From: Candidatus Palauibacter rhopaloidicola
GTDB taxonomy: Bacteria; Gemmatimonadota; Gemmatimonadetes; Palauibacterales; Palauibacteraceae
Direction: 5' to 3'
Assembly: GCA_026914155.1 (NCBI GenBank)
Contig: JAPPGH010000022.1
Location: 40,871 to 104,870 of the forward strand
DNA: 64,000 bases
Made by a program: the position numbers and the translations under genes. A model generated the notes under the pieces. The model saw only the letters and a program-made list of their open reading frames with translations, was not told the origin of the DNA and did not search any database. Every line of letters begins with the position of its first letter. The stretch's first letter is position 1. This document shows positions 38,620 to 46,845 of this stretch, piece after piece.

Positions 38620-38802
38620 TCAAAAGTCGTCGATCTGAACGACCACGCGGTCCCCGTAGTAGCCGCAGGTCGGGCAGACGCGATGCGGTCGCTTCGGATC
38701 CCCGCACTTGGGGCACTCCTGGCGCGCGTTGTCCGGCGCCTTGTAGTGGGTACGCCGCTTGCGCTTGCGCTGCTTCGACGTCCGTCTCTTGGGAACAGCC
38801 AT
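38620..38802 (-). CDS. rpmF: Ribosomal protein bL32
   Basis: 60 residues, basic N-terminus [20 protein letters not shown] and a zinc ribbon [20 protein letters not shown] with both Cys pairs intact. This is the zinc-containing form of L32. AGGAG lies 12 nt upstream of the ATG. The rpmF-plsX linkage after a YceD gene is widely conserved. Confidence 0.96.
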   Translation of the reverse strand: MAVPKRRTSKQRKRKRRTHYKAPDNARQECPKCGDPKRPHRVCPTCGYYGDRVVVQIDDF

Positions 38803-38890
38803 ATCGTCAACTCACTCCTGGCAGCCATCGACTGGAACTCCGTGACGTTCGAACGGAGCGTGGTAACTGGCGCTTTTTCCTCCCGAATGT
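38803..38890 (-). promoter_or_regulatory. Probable promoter region of rpmF-plsX-fab genes
   Basis: The minus strand carries TTGACA that begins within the stop codon of the YceD-like gene (about 38887-38892 region), with the AT-richer stretch GGAGGAAAAAG between it and the rpmF ribosome site. I do not see a convincing -10 hexamer at the right spacing, so only the -35-like box is supported. Confidence 0.3.
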
Positions 38891-39561
38891 CAAGGAATTT
38901 CGCCCTCCGAAGCATCCTCCGAGGCGTCCTCCGAGGCGTCGCCCGAAGCCTGCTCCGAAGCCTGCTCCGAAGCCTCCTCCGAAGCGTCCTTTGCGGCGTC
39001 CTCCGAAGCGTCCTCCGAACCTCCTCCCAGCCCCTCCAGCGCGGCCCAGCGCGCGTCGGGCTCCGGCGGCGGGCAGCGGCACGCCTGTTCCGCGAGCCGC
39101 GCGCCGCACGCCGGGCAGAGGCCCGGGCATTCGGGGGAGCACTCCGCCCAGGCGGGCGCGTTGACCCACAACTCCTCGCGGATCGGCCCCGCCAGATCCA
39201 GTTCGCCCGCTTCGGCGTCCAGCGCCCACACCCCCTCTTCCCCCGGCGTGACCCGGGCGGGCGGGCGGTACAGCGCGTTCCACTCGGCCCGCACGCGGAC
39301 CCGGGTCGGATCGAGGCAGCGGCGGCACTCGACCGTGGCCCGCGCGCCGAGCGTGCCCCGGGCGCGCACCGAGGCTCCATCCGCCCTGCGGACTTCGACC
39401 TCCACGTCGACGTACTCGAAGGGGAGCGGCAACGCCCCGAGCGATTCGCCCGGCGTCTCGACGCGAAACGCCCGCTCGATGGGGCCGGCGTCGAGGCCCG
39501 CAAGTCCGATTCGCGCAGTTTCCGCCGGGTCCGGCGGCGGCGATGCGCGACGCGGGCTCAC
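38890..39561 (-). CDS. DUF177/YceD-like protein with Ser/Glu/Ala repeat tail
   Basis: 223 residues from the GTG at 39561 overlapping the ndk stop (GTGA). The YceD core is visible: YVDVEVEVRRADGASVRARG, VECRRCLDPTRVRVRAEW, the ELDLAGPIREELWVNAPAWA segment and the zinc-type CPGLCPACGARLAEQACRCP. YceD-family proteins act in 23S rRNA accumulation in E. coli and plants. The last ~45 residues are reiterated SEDASEDAS/SEQASEQAS units not expected in the family. Position directly before rpmF matches the conserved yceD-rpmF pair. Confidence 0.85.
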   Translation of the reverse strand: MSPRRASPPPDPAETARIGLAGLDAGPIERAFRVETPGESLGALPLPFEYVDVEVEVRRADGASVRARGTLGARATVECRRCLDPTRVRVRAEWNALYRPPARVTPGEEGVWALDAEAGELDLAGPIREELWVNAPAWAECSPECPGLCPACGARLAEQACRCPPPEPDARWAALEGLGGGSEDASEDAAKDASEEASEQASEQASGDASEDASEDASEGEIP

Positions 39562-39983
39562 GCGCTCTCGATGAGGTCGACCTGTCCGAAGAAGAAGCCG
39601 AGTTCCGCCCTCGCGTTCTCGTCGGAGTCGGAGCCGTGGATCGCGTTGCGCTCCTTGCTCTCCGCGTACAGCGCACGCACGGTGCCCGGCGCGGCCTCCG
39701 CCGGGTCCGTGGCGCCGATGACCTCGCGCAGGTAGGGCACCGCCCGATCGTGTTCGAGCGCGAGCGCCATGCAGGGGCCCGACGTCATGAACTCGACGAG
39801 CGCCCCGAAGAAGGGCCGCTCCCGGTGCACCGCGTAGAACGCCTCGGCTCCGGCGCGCCGGAGCCGCAGCACCCGCGACCCCCGTATGCGAAAGCCCGCC
39901 TCCTCGAGCGCGGCGAGGACCCTGCCGGCCTTCCCCGACCCGAACGCATCGGGCTTGATGATCGCGAGCGTCATCGTCTGCAC
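39558..39983 (-). CDS. ndk: Nucleoside diphosphate kinase
   Basis: 141 residues from the GTG at 39983, which has GGAG 7 nt upstream; the ATG three codons later lacks one at useful distance. Motifs: TLAIIKPDAFGSGKAGRVLA, ERPFFGALVEFMTSGPCMAL, REVIGATDPAEAAPGTVRAL, and the active-site His in NAIHGSDSDENARAELGFFF. It transfers phosphate between nucleoside di- and triphosphates via phosphohistidine. Normal length. Confidence 0.96.
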   Translation of the reverse strand: MQTMTLAIIKPDAFGSGKAGRVLAALEEAGFRIRGSRVLRLRRAGAEAFYAVHRERPFFGALVEFMTSGPCMALALEHDRAVPYLREVIGATDPAEAAPGTVRALYAESKERNAIHGSDSDENARAELGFFFGQVDLIESA

Positions 39984-39987
39984 GGCT

Positions 39988-40467
39988 TCACTCCCCTTTC
40001 GTCTCTCTCGTTTCGTCCGCCGCGTCGTCCGCCGCTTGGTCCGCCGGCTCGGCCGCCGTGTCCCGCAGCAGGAGCCTTCGGATGATGTCGCCGCGCGTCA
40101 GAAACCCGACGAGCTGGCCCTCGCGCACGACCGGCAGACGTTCGATCTCCCTGTCCAGCATCAGACGGACCACGTTGGCCAGCGGTTCGTCCTCCTTCAC
40201 GCACATCACGGCCCGTTCCATGATGTCGCGCACCTTGCCGGCGTGGGTGCTTCCCGTCGCCGGCGCGCCCGACTCCGCCCGCTCGAGCGCGGGCAACAGA
40301 CGGATGATCAACAGGCGGTCCGTGAGCATCCCGAGCACATGGCCCTCGTCATCGATGACCGGCATCGCACGGAGCCGCCTGCGCGCGAGCATGTCCGCCG
40401 CGTCCTCCAGCGTCATTCCGGGAGGGACCGTGGTCACGTCGCGGGTCATGATCTCCCGTACCTTCAT
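39988..40467 (-). CDS. Tandem CBS-domain protein
   Basis: 159 residues consisting of two CBS motifs: VREIMTRDVTTVPPGMTLED to LLIIRLLPALE, and VRDIMERAVMCVKEDEPLAN to FLTRGDIIRRLLLRD, followed by an Ala/Asp/Glu tail. CBS pairs bind adenosine nucleotides and sense energy state. It lies between sucD and ndk, both nucleotide-linked enzymes, so a regulatory role toward them is possible but unproven. Confidence 0.9.
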   Translation of the reverse strand: MKVREIMTRDVTTVPPGMTLEDAADMLARRRLRAMPVIDDEGHVLGMLTDRLLIIRLLPALERAESGAPATGSTHAGKVRDIMERAVMCVKEDEPLANVVRLMLDREIERLPVVREGQLVGFLTRGDIIRRLLLRDTAAEPADQAADDAADETRETKGE

Positions 40468-40524
40468 TACCGCCTCCTGCTGATTCTGCGTCGCCGCGTC
40501 CCGGTCCCCGCCGCGCCGACCGAC

Positions 40525-41391
40525 CTACCGGTCGCGGATCAGGCCCACCAGGTCGGCGGGTCGCCGGGCGACGCCGATCCCGTGGCTCTCGAAGGCGCGG
40601 ATCTTCTCCTCCGCCGTCCCCTCCGAGCCGGAGATGATCGCGCCCGCGTGCCCCATGCGCCGTCCGGGAGGCGCCGTCTGGCCCGCGATGAACCCGACGA
40701 CGGGCTTGCTCATCTCCCGCGACACGTACTCCGCCGCCACCTGCTCGTCCGTCCCGCCGATCTCCCCGATCACCGCGACGGCTTCCGTCTCCGGATCCGC
40801 CTCGAACGCCGCCAGGCAATCGACGAAGTCCGTGCCGATGAGCGGGTCGCCCCCGATCCCCACGCAGGCGGACTGTCCGATCCCGGCCCGCGTGAGCTGA
40901 AAGATGACCTCGTAGGTGAGGGTGCCGGAACGGCTCACGATCCCGACCGGCCCCTCGCGCACGATCTGGCCGGGGAGAATCCCGACCTTGCAGCGGCCGG
41001 GGACGATGAGCCCCGGGCAGTTGGGGCCGATGAGACGCGCGCCCTTCTCCCGCACGTACGGCAGCACGCGCAGCATGTCCCCCACGGGCACGCCCTCGGT
41101 GATGCACACTATGAGCGCGATCCCCGCGTCCGCCGCCTCGAACACCGCGTCCGCCGCGAAGCGCGCGGGCACGTAGACGACGCTCGTGTTCGCCTCCGCC
41201 CCAGCCACCGCCTCCTCCACGGTGTCGAACACGGGCACGGTGTCGTCGAACGTCTGGCCGCCCTTCCCCGGGGTCACGCCGGCCACGACGCGCGTGCCGT
41301 AATCCAGCATCTGCCGGGTGTGGAACGAGCCGTCGCGCCCGGTGATCCCCTGGACCACGAGCCTCGTATCGTCTCCGATGAAGATCCCCAT
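40525..41391 (-). CDS. sucD: Succinyl-CoA synthetase alpha subunit
   Basis: 288 residues from the ATG at 41391, overlapping the sucC stop as TGATG. CoA-binding Rossmann part: [80 protein letters not shown]. The phosphorylated His lies in [20 protein letters not shown]. It forms succinate and a nucleoside triphosphate from succinyl-CoA with SucC. Confidence 0.96.
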   Translation of the reverse strand: MGIFIGDDTRLVVQGITGRDGSFHTRQMLDYGTRVVAGVTPGKGGQTFDDTVPVFDTVEEAVAGAEANTSVVYVPARFAADAVFEAADAGIALIVCITEGVPVGDMLRVLPYVREKGARLIGPNCPGLIVPGRCKVGILPGQIVREGPVGIVSRSGTLTYEVIFQLTRAGIGQSACVGIGGDPLIGTDFVDCLAAFEADPETEAVAVIGEIGGTDEQVAAEYVSREMSKPVVGFIAGQTAPPGRRMGHAGAIISGSEGTAEEKIRAFESHGIGVARRPADLVGLIRDR

Positions 41392-42581
41392 CAGCGGCCG
41401 CCGTCGGTGGCGCCGTCCGTGCCGCCGTCCGTGCCGCCGCCGTTCGTGCCGCCGCCCGCGCGGCGAACGGCGGTCTCGACCGCCCGGTCCATGTCCACCA
41501 TCGCCTCGAACCCCCGCGACTCGAGGATCGCGACCCCCTCCTCCTCGTTCGTTCCCGTGAGGCGGATGGTGATCGGAACGCCGAGTTCCATGCGGCCCGT
41601 CGCCTCCACGATCCCGTTCGCGACGTCGTCGCAGCGCGTGATCCCGCCGAAGATGTTGAACAGAATCGAATCCACCTTCGGGTCCTCGGTGATGAGTTCG
41701 AGCGCCGCCACGACCTTGTCCGGATTCGAGGAGCCCCCGATGTCGAGGAAGTTCGCGGGCTCGCCGCCGTAGTACTTGACCAGGTCCATCGTGGCCATCG
41801 CGAGGCCGGCCCCGTTCACGCAGCACCCGACGTTGCCGTCGAGCTGGATGTAGGAAAGTTCGGCATCGCGCGCCCGCACCTCGGCCGGATTCTCCGCCTG
41901 CGTGTCGCGAAGCGCGGCGATGTCGGGCAGCCGGAAGAGGGCGTTGTCGTCGATGTTCATCTTCGCATCGATCGCCTTCACCTCCCCGGCGGGGTTCACG
42001 ATCATCGGGTTGATTTCCGCCAGCGTGGCACCGCTCGCCCGGTACGCCTCGTACAGCTTCGCGATGATGGACGAGGCCTGCCGCGCCGCGCCCGGGTCGT
42101 CGTACAGGTGGTGGCCGAGCAGGGCCGCCTGGTGGGCGAGGAGCCCGTAGCGCGGGTCCACGGCGACCTTTCGGATCGCCTCGGGCATCGTCGCGGCCAC
42201 CTCCTCGATGTCGACGCCACCCTCCGACGAGACCATGATCGTGTCCGCCTGGCGCGCCCGGTCGAGCACGATCCCGACGTAGGCCTCCGATGCGATGTCC
42301 TCCGCCGGCGCGACGAGGACCCGCCGCACCTCGATCCCCTTGATCTCCATCCCGAGGATGGCTTCGGCGCTGTCGTGCGCCTCGGCCGGCGTCGCGGCGA
42401 GCTTGACGCCGCCCGCCTTGCCGCGCCCCCCGGCGTGCACCTGGGCCTTGACGACGACCGCGCCGCCGAAGCGTTCGGCCGCCGCCCGGGCTGCCTCCGC
42501 CGTCGCGGCGACCTCGGCCTCCGGCACCGGGATGCCGTGCCGCGCGAAGATCGCCCGCGCCTGGTATTCGTGAATGTTCAT
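41391..42581 (-). CDS. sucC: Succinyl-CoA synthetase beta subunit
   Basis: 396 residues from the ATG at 42581 ([20 protein letters not shown], the canonical start). ATP-grasp features: [60 protein letters not shown] and [19 protein letters not shown]. The C-terminus has an extra Gly/Thr/Asp-rich tail ([20 protein letters not shown]) from short DNA repeats at about 41394-41455. Forms the TCA enzyme with SucD. Confidence 0.96.
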   Translation of the reverse strand: MNIHEYQARAIFARHGIPVPEAEVAATAEAARAAAERFGGAVVVKAQVHAGGRGKAGGVKLAATPAEAHDSAEAILGMEIKGIEVRRVLVAPAEDIASEAYVGIVLDRARQADTIMVSSEGGVDIEEVAATMPEAIRKVAVDPRYGLLAHQAALLGHHLYDDPGAARQASSIIAKLYEAYRASGATLAEINPMIVNPAGEVKAIDAKMNIDDNALFRLPDIAALRDTQAENPAEVRARDAELSYIQLDGNVGCCVNGAGLAMATMDLVKYYGGEPANFLDIGGSSNPDKVVAALELITEDPKVDSILFNIFGGITRCDDVANGIVEATGRMELGVPITIRLTGTNEEEGVAILESRGFEAMVDMDRAVETAVRRAGGGTNGGGTDGGTDGATDGGR

Positions 42582-42676
42582 CGGATCGTCGTCATACTCC
42601 CGTTCTGGCCCCGCATGAGTCCGGCGCCCGTGGGACAGCCGCCGCTGCCGCCGTGCGGGAAGCCTCGAATCTCGCT

Positions 42677-44044
42677 TCAAATCGCCGGCAGGTCGACCCC
42701 TTGACCGGCCAGGAACGTCCGCGCCACCTCCGCGATCTCCCCCAGGCGCTCCTCCGTGTCCGCCTCCACGCGCGCCACGACGGCCGGCTGCGTGTTGCTC
42801 GCCCGGATCAGCAGCCACCCGCCGTCGAACAGCACGCGCACGCCGTCGATGTCGATGACCTCGTACCGCTCGCGGAAAAAGCGCACCGCCTCCGCTACGA
42901 GGCCGAACTTCCGCTCTTCCGGGCAGTCGAGGCGCAGTTCGGGCGTCGCCGGATAGCTCGGAATCTCCGCCGCCAACTCCGAGAGCCGGCGTCCCGAGCG
43001 CGACACGAGACCCGCGAGGCGGGCGGCCGCATAGATCGCGTCGTCGGTACCGAAGAACCTGTCCGCAAAGCAGATATGCCCGCTCATCTCACCCGCGATC
43101 GGAGATCCCCCGGCCCGCATGCGCTCCTTGATGAGCGAGTGCCCCGTCTTCCACATCACGGGAACGCCGCCGTGGTCCCGGATCACCCGGGGCAGCGCCT
43201 GCGAACACTTCACGTCGAACACGACCTCGGCCCCCGGCCGCTCCGCGAGCACCTCCCGCGCGAAGAGCAGCAGCAGGTGATCGCCCCGGATGATCCTGCC
43301 CTCCTCAGTCACCGCCCCGATCCGGTCCGCGTCGCCGTCGAGTCCCACGCCCAGGTCCGCGCCGGTCGCGGGCACGCGTGCGATGAGGTCCTGGATGTAC
43401 TCGTCCACCGTCGGGTCCGGGTGATGGTTCGGGAAGGTCCCGTCCGACTCGCAGTAGAGGCCGTCCACGTCGATGCCCGCGGCGGTCAGGGCGCGCACCG
43501 CGACGACGCTCCCCACCCCGTTCCCGCAGTCGAGCACCATGCGCACGTCGCCCTCGACGCGTCCCCGCGCGGCGATCTCCTCCACGTAGCGGTCCAGGAT
43601 CTCCGCCTCCCGCACCTCCCCCCGCCCCGACGCGAAGGCCTCCGCCTCGATCCGGTCCCGCAGCGCGCGGATCGCCGGGCCATACAGCGCCGCGCCGTCC
43701 CGCACCATCTTGATGCCGTTGTACGCGGGCGGATTGTGGGACCCGGTGATCTGAATCGCCCCATCCGTCCCGAACTCGATCGCCGCGAAGTAGAGGGCCG
43801 GCGTGGGGACGGTGCCGACGGTCGTCACGTCGACGCCCGCCGCGCACAGCCCGCGGCACAGCGCGGCCGAGAGCGCCGGAGACGAGGGCCGGTTGTCCTG
43901 CCCGACGACGACGCGCGGCGCCGGACGGTCCGCGAGTTCGGTCCCGAAGGCGCGCCCCACGAGTTCGGCCGCCGTCTCCGTCAGGTCGTCCCCGACGATC
44001 CCGCGAATGTCGTACTCGCGGAAGATTCCGGAATGGATCGGCAT
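42677..44044 (-). CDS. Phosphomannomutase/phosphoglucomutase
   Basis: 455 residues, alpha-D-phosphohexomutase family. N-terminus MPIHSGIFREYDIRGIVGD, catalytic Ser in AIQITGSHNPPAYNGIKM, metal loop VGLDGDADRIGAV, sugar-binding GEMSGHICFADRFFGTDDA and phosphate-binding RASNTQPAVVARVEA. It interconverts hexose 1- and 6-phosphates for sugar-nucleotide synthesis. Its first seven codons are duplicated beside nuoN (45298-45318). No ribosome site precedes the ATG, but TATAAC ends 4 bp upstream, so a leaderless transcript is possible. Confidence 0.93.
   Translation of the reverse strand: MPIHSGIFREYDIRGIVGDDLTETAAELVGRAFGTELADRPAPRVVVGQDNRPSSPALSAALCRGLCAAGVDVTTVGTVPTPALYFAAIEFGTDGAIQITGSHNPPAYNGIKMVRDGAALYGPAIRALRDRIEAEAFASGRGEVREAEILDRYVEEIAARGRVEGDVRMVLDCGNGVGSVVAVRALTAAGIDVDGLYCESDGTFPNHHPDPTVDEYIQDLIARVPATGADLGVGLDGDADRIGAVTEEGRIIRGDHLLLLFAREVLAERPGAEVVFDVKCSQALPRVIRDHGGVPVMWKTGHSLIKERMRAGGSPIAGEMSGHICFADRFFGTDDAIYAAARLAGLVSRSGRRLSELAAEIPSYPATPELRLDCPEERKFGLVAEAVRFFRERYEVIDIDGVRVLFDGGWLLIRASNTQPAVVARVEADTEERLGEIAEVARTFLAGQGVDLPAI
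44024..44044. repeat. 21-bp direct repeat, left copy
   Basis: GATTCCGGAATGGATCGGCA plus T: the first seven codons of the phosphohexomutase gene read on the minus strand. It is identical over 21 bp to the copy at 45298-45318; flanking bases differ on both sides. Together the two copies bound the HicAB/DUF6941 island. Confidence 0.95.
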
Positions 44045-44143
44045 GGGAGTTATACGCTTAGCTCGACATCCCCAATTGATGCCTCAGGCTTCCGCCCACG
44101 CAGGAGGGTAAGAGCAGGGATGGCTGATCGCGGCGACTTGCCT

Positions 44144-44473
44144 TTACGCCGGCACAAGCCTTACGGACGGGGTGGTGGTCTCGGGTTGCTGAGGAACGTG
44201 TTCGGGAATCGAAAGCCGTAACTCCCCTTGCAATACCGGTGGTTGAGCGGCCGGCATCGGAGCTGGAATCGGGACGCCATGATCGAGCATGGCTTCGATG
44301 AACAGGTACTTGGCCTCATGGAGCTCCTGTAGAGCCTCGGCGGGCGTGCGACCTTGCGCCATGCAGCCCGGCAGTTCGCGGATGAACGCTACGTAGGGAG
44401 GAGCATCACCCGACTCCTCATGTATAACGTCGACTCCGTAAGGCAGTGCCATGTAGTAGCTTACAAGGTTCAT
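44144..44473 (-). CDS. hicB: HicB-like antitoxin
   Basis: 109 residues. The N-terminal HicB fold is clear: VSYYMALPYGVDVIHEE, PYVAFIRELPGCMAQGRTPA, EALQELHEAKYLFIEAMLDHG. The C-terminus is a Pro-rich tail (VPIPAPMPAAQPPV) rather than the DNA-binding domain that some HicBs have, so it probably neutralises the toxin by direct contact. It overlaps the upstream toxin-like gene by 4 nt (ATGA), the order hicA-hicB usual for this system. Confidence 0.82.
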   Translation of the reverse strand: MNLVSYYMALPYGVDVIHEESGDAPPYVAFIRELPGCMAQGRTPAEALQELHEAKYLFIEAMLDHGVPIPAPMPAAQPPVLQGELRLSIPEHVPQQPETTTPSVRLVPA

Positions 44474-44727
44474 TCCGGCTCTTCCCCTTGTTTCAGGACA
44501 TCAAGATCCGCCAACAACTTCAAGGCGGTATCGACGTAGAACCTATGCACGTGCGTATGCCGCGCAACCGCAGCTTGTAGCCTGGGGTAGCGTGGGTGGG
44601 TATAGATCGTGTGCTTCTTCCCTTCCCGCTTTTCGAACCCGGAGCTGACGTACAGACGATCCAGTTCCCGCCGGCGACACCCTTGCGTGGTACGCGCCAG
44701 CCTGGCCCGAAGCTTCTCATCACCCAC
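44470..44727 (-). CDS. hicA: HicA-like mRNA interferase toxin
   Basis: 85 residues starting at a GTG. The segment RRELDRLYVSSGFEKREGKK followed by HTIYTHP is the double-stranded-RNA-binding-like HicA fold, with the catalytic His in GKKHTIY where the family has G-S-H-H. An extended C-terminus (HVHRFYVDTALKLLADLDVL) is longer than in minimal HicA proteins of about 60 residues. Linkage to the HicB-like gene supports a type II toxin-antitoxin pair. Divergence from the family consensus leaves activity uncertain. Confidence 0.7.
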   Translation of the reverse strand: MGDEKLRARLARTTQGCRRRELDRLYVSSGFEKREGKKHTIYTHPRYPRLQAAVARHTHVHRFYVDTALKLLADLDVLKQGEEPE

Positions 44728-44729
44728 GC

Positions 44730-45152
44730 TCAGGGAATGGGAAGTTCGGGGGGCGGCTGTATCTGACTGAAGGTGAACGAGATCGTCTTCTTGAGATCGT
44801 TGTTGATGAAGATGGAAATCGAGTAATCCCCGAACCTCGGCAACGTGATCTGCGGACCCAACTGCATGATTTGATTCGCGCGAAGAGATCTCCCGGGCAG
44901 TACGTTTTCTCCCTTGAATTTTCCTTCGACGTCGAACACCCGCGTCCCGTCCTCATCCATACATCGAATCTCAATCTTCTGTTCTCGTTCGGCCTCTGCC
45001 GCCGTCAACTCCATGCAGACAACGATGTACGAATTGGGGAATGGTCCGGGAGCTTGAAGTCCGTTGACGTTCGAAAAAATCCCGAGGATGCTGAGCTTCT
45101 GGTCGTGTGAGACGATGGCGTAATCGGCAAGCACTGCAAGGGAAACCTCCAC
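44730..45152 (-). CDS. DUF6941-like protein
   Basis: 140 residues from the GTG at 45152, preceded by GAGG at 8 nt; a TTG at 45191 would add 13 residues. It reads as a small beta-rich domain: VLADYAIVSHDQKLSILGIFS, NSYIVVCMELTAAEAEREQK, IEIRCMDEDGTRVFDVEGKF and a second half ending RFGDYSISIFINNDLKKTIS. The ADYA-x-V-x-x-GKL-x-x-LGIF opening resembles DUF6941, a family of unknown function. It ends 2 bp before the HicA-like gene, so all three island genes look cotranscribed. Confidence 0.65.
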   Translation of the reverse strand: MEVSLAVLADYAIVSHDQKLSILGIFSNVNGLQAPGPFPNSYIVVCMELTAAEAEREQKIEIRCMDEDGTRVFDVEGKFKGENVLPGRSLRANQIMQLGPQITLPRFGDYSISIFINNDLKKTISFTFSQIQPPPELPIP

Positions 45153-45297
45153 GACGCAACCTCGTTCGGATTTCAGAGATTCGGGTAGCAAGGGCGCGCA
45201 CGGTAGCGTTCCGGCAACCCCCTCGCAATTTGTACAAGTACGATACCCACCTGACGCCCGGCCTCGCCCGAGGTCAGCCGCGTCAGGGCTGCGTCAG

Positions 45298-45318
45298 GAT
45301 TCCGGAATGGATCGGCAT
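45298..45318. repeat. 21-bp direct repeat, right copy (orphan mutase start)
   Basis: Identical to 44024-44044. On the minus strand it reads ATG CCG ATC CAT TCC GGA ATC and then runs into CTG ACG CAG CCC TGA, an 11-codon dead-end frame (MPIHSGILTQP). Its ATG overlaps the nuoN stop as TGATG, the same junction type seen elsewhere in this genome. Confidence 0.95.
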
Positions 45319-46844
45319 CAGGGGGTCGGCGGGTCCTCGGCCTGGACGACCATGCCCGGCGCGGGCGTATCCGCGAGCGCCTCGCGGGCCCGGTCGATGA
45401 TGCGCCCGGGGAAGAGGCCGCCGAGCAGGATCAGCGCCACGCACGTCCCGATCACGAGGTTGAACCCCGGCCTGGGCGGCGGCGGCGTGTGGGCGTCCTC
45501 GGGGGCCGCCTCGAAGTACATCTTCCACACCACGCGGAGGTAGTAGTAGTAGGCGACGAGGCTGGTGAGGACGAGCGTGACCGCGAGCGAAATCTCCCCC
45601 GCGTCCACCGCGGCGCGAAGCAGGTACAGCTTGCCGACGAAGCCCGCCGTGGGCGGGAAGCCCGCCAGCGAGAGGAGGAAGACGAGGAGCGCGGCTCCGA
45701 GCACCGGACGCCGCCAGCCCAACCCCCGGTAGTCGCGCACGCGCTGGTTCCGGTCGCCCCGCCCCGCCACGTGGAAGACGATGGCGAAGCTCCCCGCGGT
45801 CACCACGGTGTACGCCGCGAGGTAGAAGATCGAGGCGGACCGCCCCAGTTCGGAGGCCGCGACGACGCCCACGAGGAGGTACCCCGCGTGCGCCACCGAG
45901 GAGTAGGCCAGCATCCGCTTCACGTCCTGCTGCGAGAGCGCGACGAGGTTGGGCACGATCATGGTCAGGATCGCCAGCCACCACACGGCGCCCCTCCACA
46001 CCTCGGCCGCGCCCGCCAGGTCCACGGTCAGCACGCGCAGGAGCGCGATGAAGGCGGCCGCCTTGACCCCCGTCGCCATGAACGACGTGACCGGCGTCGG
46101 GGCCCCGTCGTAGGCGTCCGGGGCCCACATGTGGAAGGGGACGGCGGCGATCTTGAACGCGAATCCGATGAGCAGGAGGCCGATGCCGGCGACGAGGAGC
46201 AGGTCCCCCCCGGCCGGCGCGGCCGCGATCCGCTCGGCGGCGGTGGCCAGGCGCGTCGTCCCGGTGGCCCCGTAGAGGAGCGCGATCCCGTACACGACGA
46301 AGGCGCTCGCGAAGGCGCCGACGATGAAGTACTTGAGGCTCGCCTCGGAGGAGCGCGGGTTCTTCCGCACGAACCCCGTGAGGACGTACACGGAGATCGA
46401 CATCAACTCGAGGCCGACGAAGAGGAGGATGAGGTCGCGCGCCGCGACGAGCACCATCATCCCGACGAGGGCGAGGAGAATCAGCGCGTGGAACTCCGGC
46501 GAGCGCAGCCCCTCGCGGCTCAGGTAGTCGCGCGAGAGCGACACCACGAGCAGGGCCCCGCCGCACAGGATCGTGTCCGCCGCCACGCGGAAGCCGTCGA
46601 GCGCGATCATCGCATCCGCCGGAGCGGAGGCGTCCAGGAGCCACAGGCTCGCGACGAACGCGCCCGCGATCGAGTACAGCGTGACGAGGCAGTCGACGGA
46701 CATCCGCCCGCCGCCGGCGGCCCCCTCCGCGCCCGCAGCGCCCGCGCCACGCGCGTCCGTGCGCACGAAGGCGTCGTGCATGAGGATGAACATCGCGGCC
46801 AGCGACAGGACGACCTCGGGCAGGAGCGCGACCCAGTGATTCAC
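45318..46844 (-). CDS. nuoN: NADH-quinone oxidoreductase subunit N
   Basis: 508 residues from a GTG, about fourteen membrane helices of the antiporter-like type. Recognisable blocks: LFVGLELMSISVYVLTGF with the conserved Glu, SSEASLKYFIVGAFASAFVV, FHMWAPDAYDGAPTPVTSFM, KRMLAYSSVAHAGYLLVGVV and FLLSLAGFPPTAGFVGKLYL. It is the last gene of the nuo operon; the nuoM stop lies 1 bp before its GTG. Confidence 0.95.
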   Translation of the reverse strand: MNHWVALLPEVVLSLAAMFILMHDAFVRTDARGAGAAGAEGAAGGGRMSVDCLVTLYSIAGAFVASLWLLDASAPADAMIALDGFRVAADTILCGGALLVVSLSRDYLSREGLRSPEFHALILLALVGMMVLVAARDLILLFVGLELMSISVYVLTGFVRKNPRSSEASLKYFIVGAFASAFVVYGIALLYGATGTTRLATAAERIAAAPAGGDLLLVAGIGLLLIGFAFKIAAVPFHMWAPDAYDGAPTPVTSFMATGVKAAAFIALLRVLTVDLAGAAEVWRGAVWWLAILTMIVPNLVALSQQDVKRMLAYSSVAHAGYLLVGVVAASELGRSASIFYLAAYTVVTAGSFAIVFHVAGRGDRNQRVRDYRGLGWRRPVLGAALLVFLLSLAGFPPTAGFVGKLYLLRAAVDAGEISLAVTLVLTSLVAYYYYLRVVWKMYFEAAPEDAHTPPPPRPGFNLVIGTCVALILLGGLFPGRIIDRAREALADTPAPGMVVQAEDPPTP

Positions 46845-46845
46845 G

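Larger units (their letters stand above)
44045..45318. mobile_element. Putative inserted island carrying HicA/HicB-like and DUF6941-like genes
   Basis: 1,274 bp between the phosphohexomutase start and the nuoN stop, counted to include one of the two 21-bp repeats. It holds three minus-strand genes that are unrelated to their surroundings and visibly less GC-rich in places. No transposase, recombinase or terminal inverted repeat is present, so the mechanism is open: target-site duplication by a passenger element, or recombination across a pre-existing repeat. Confidence 0.6.
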
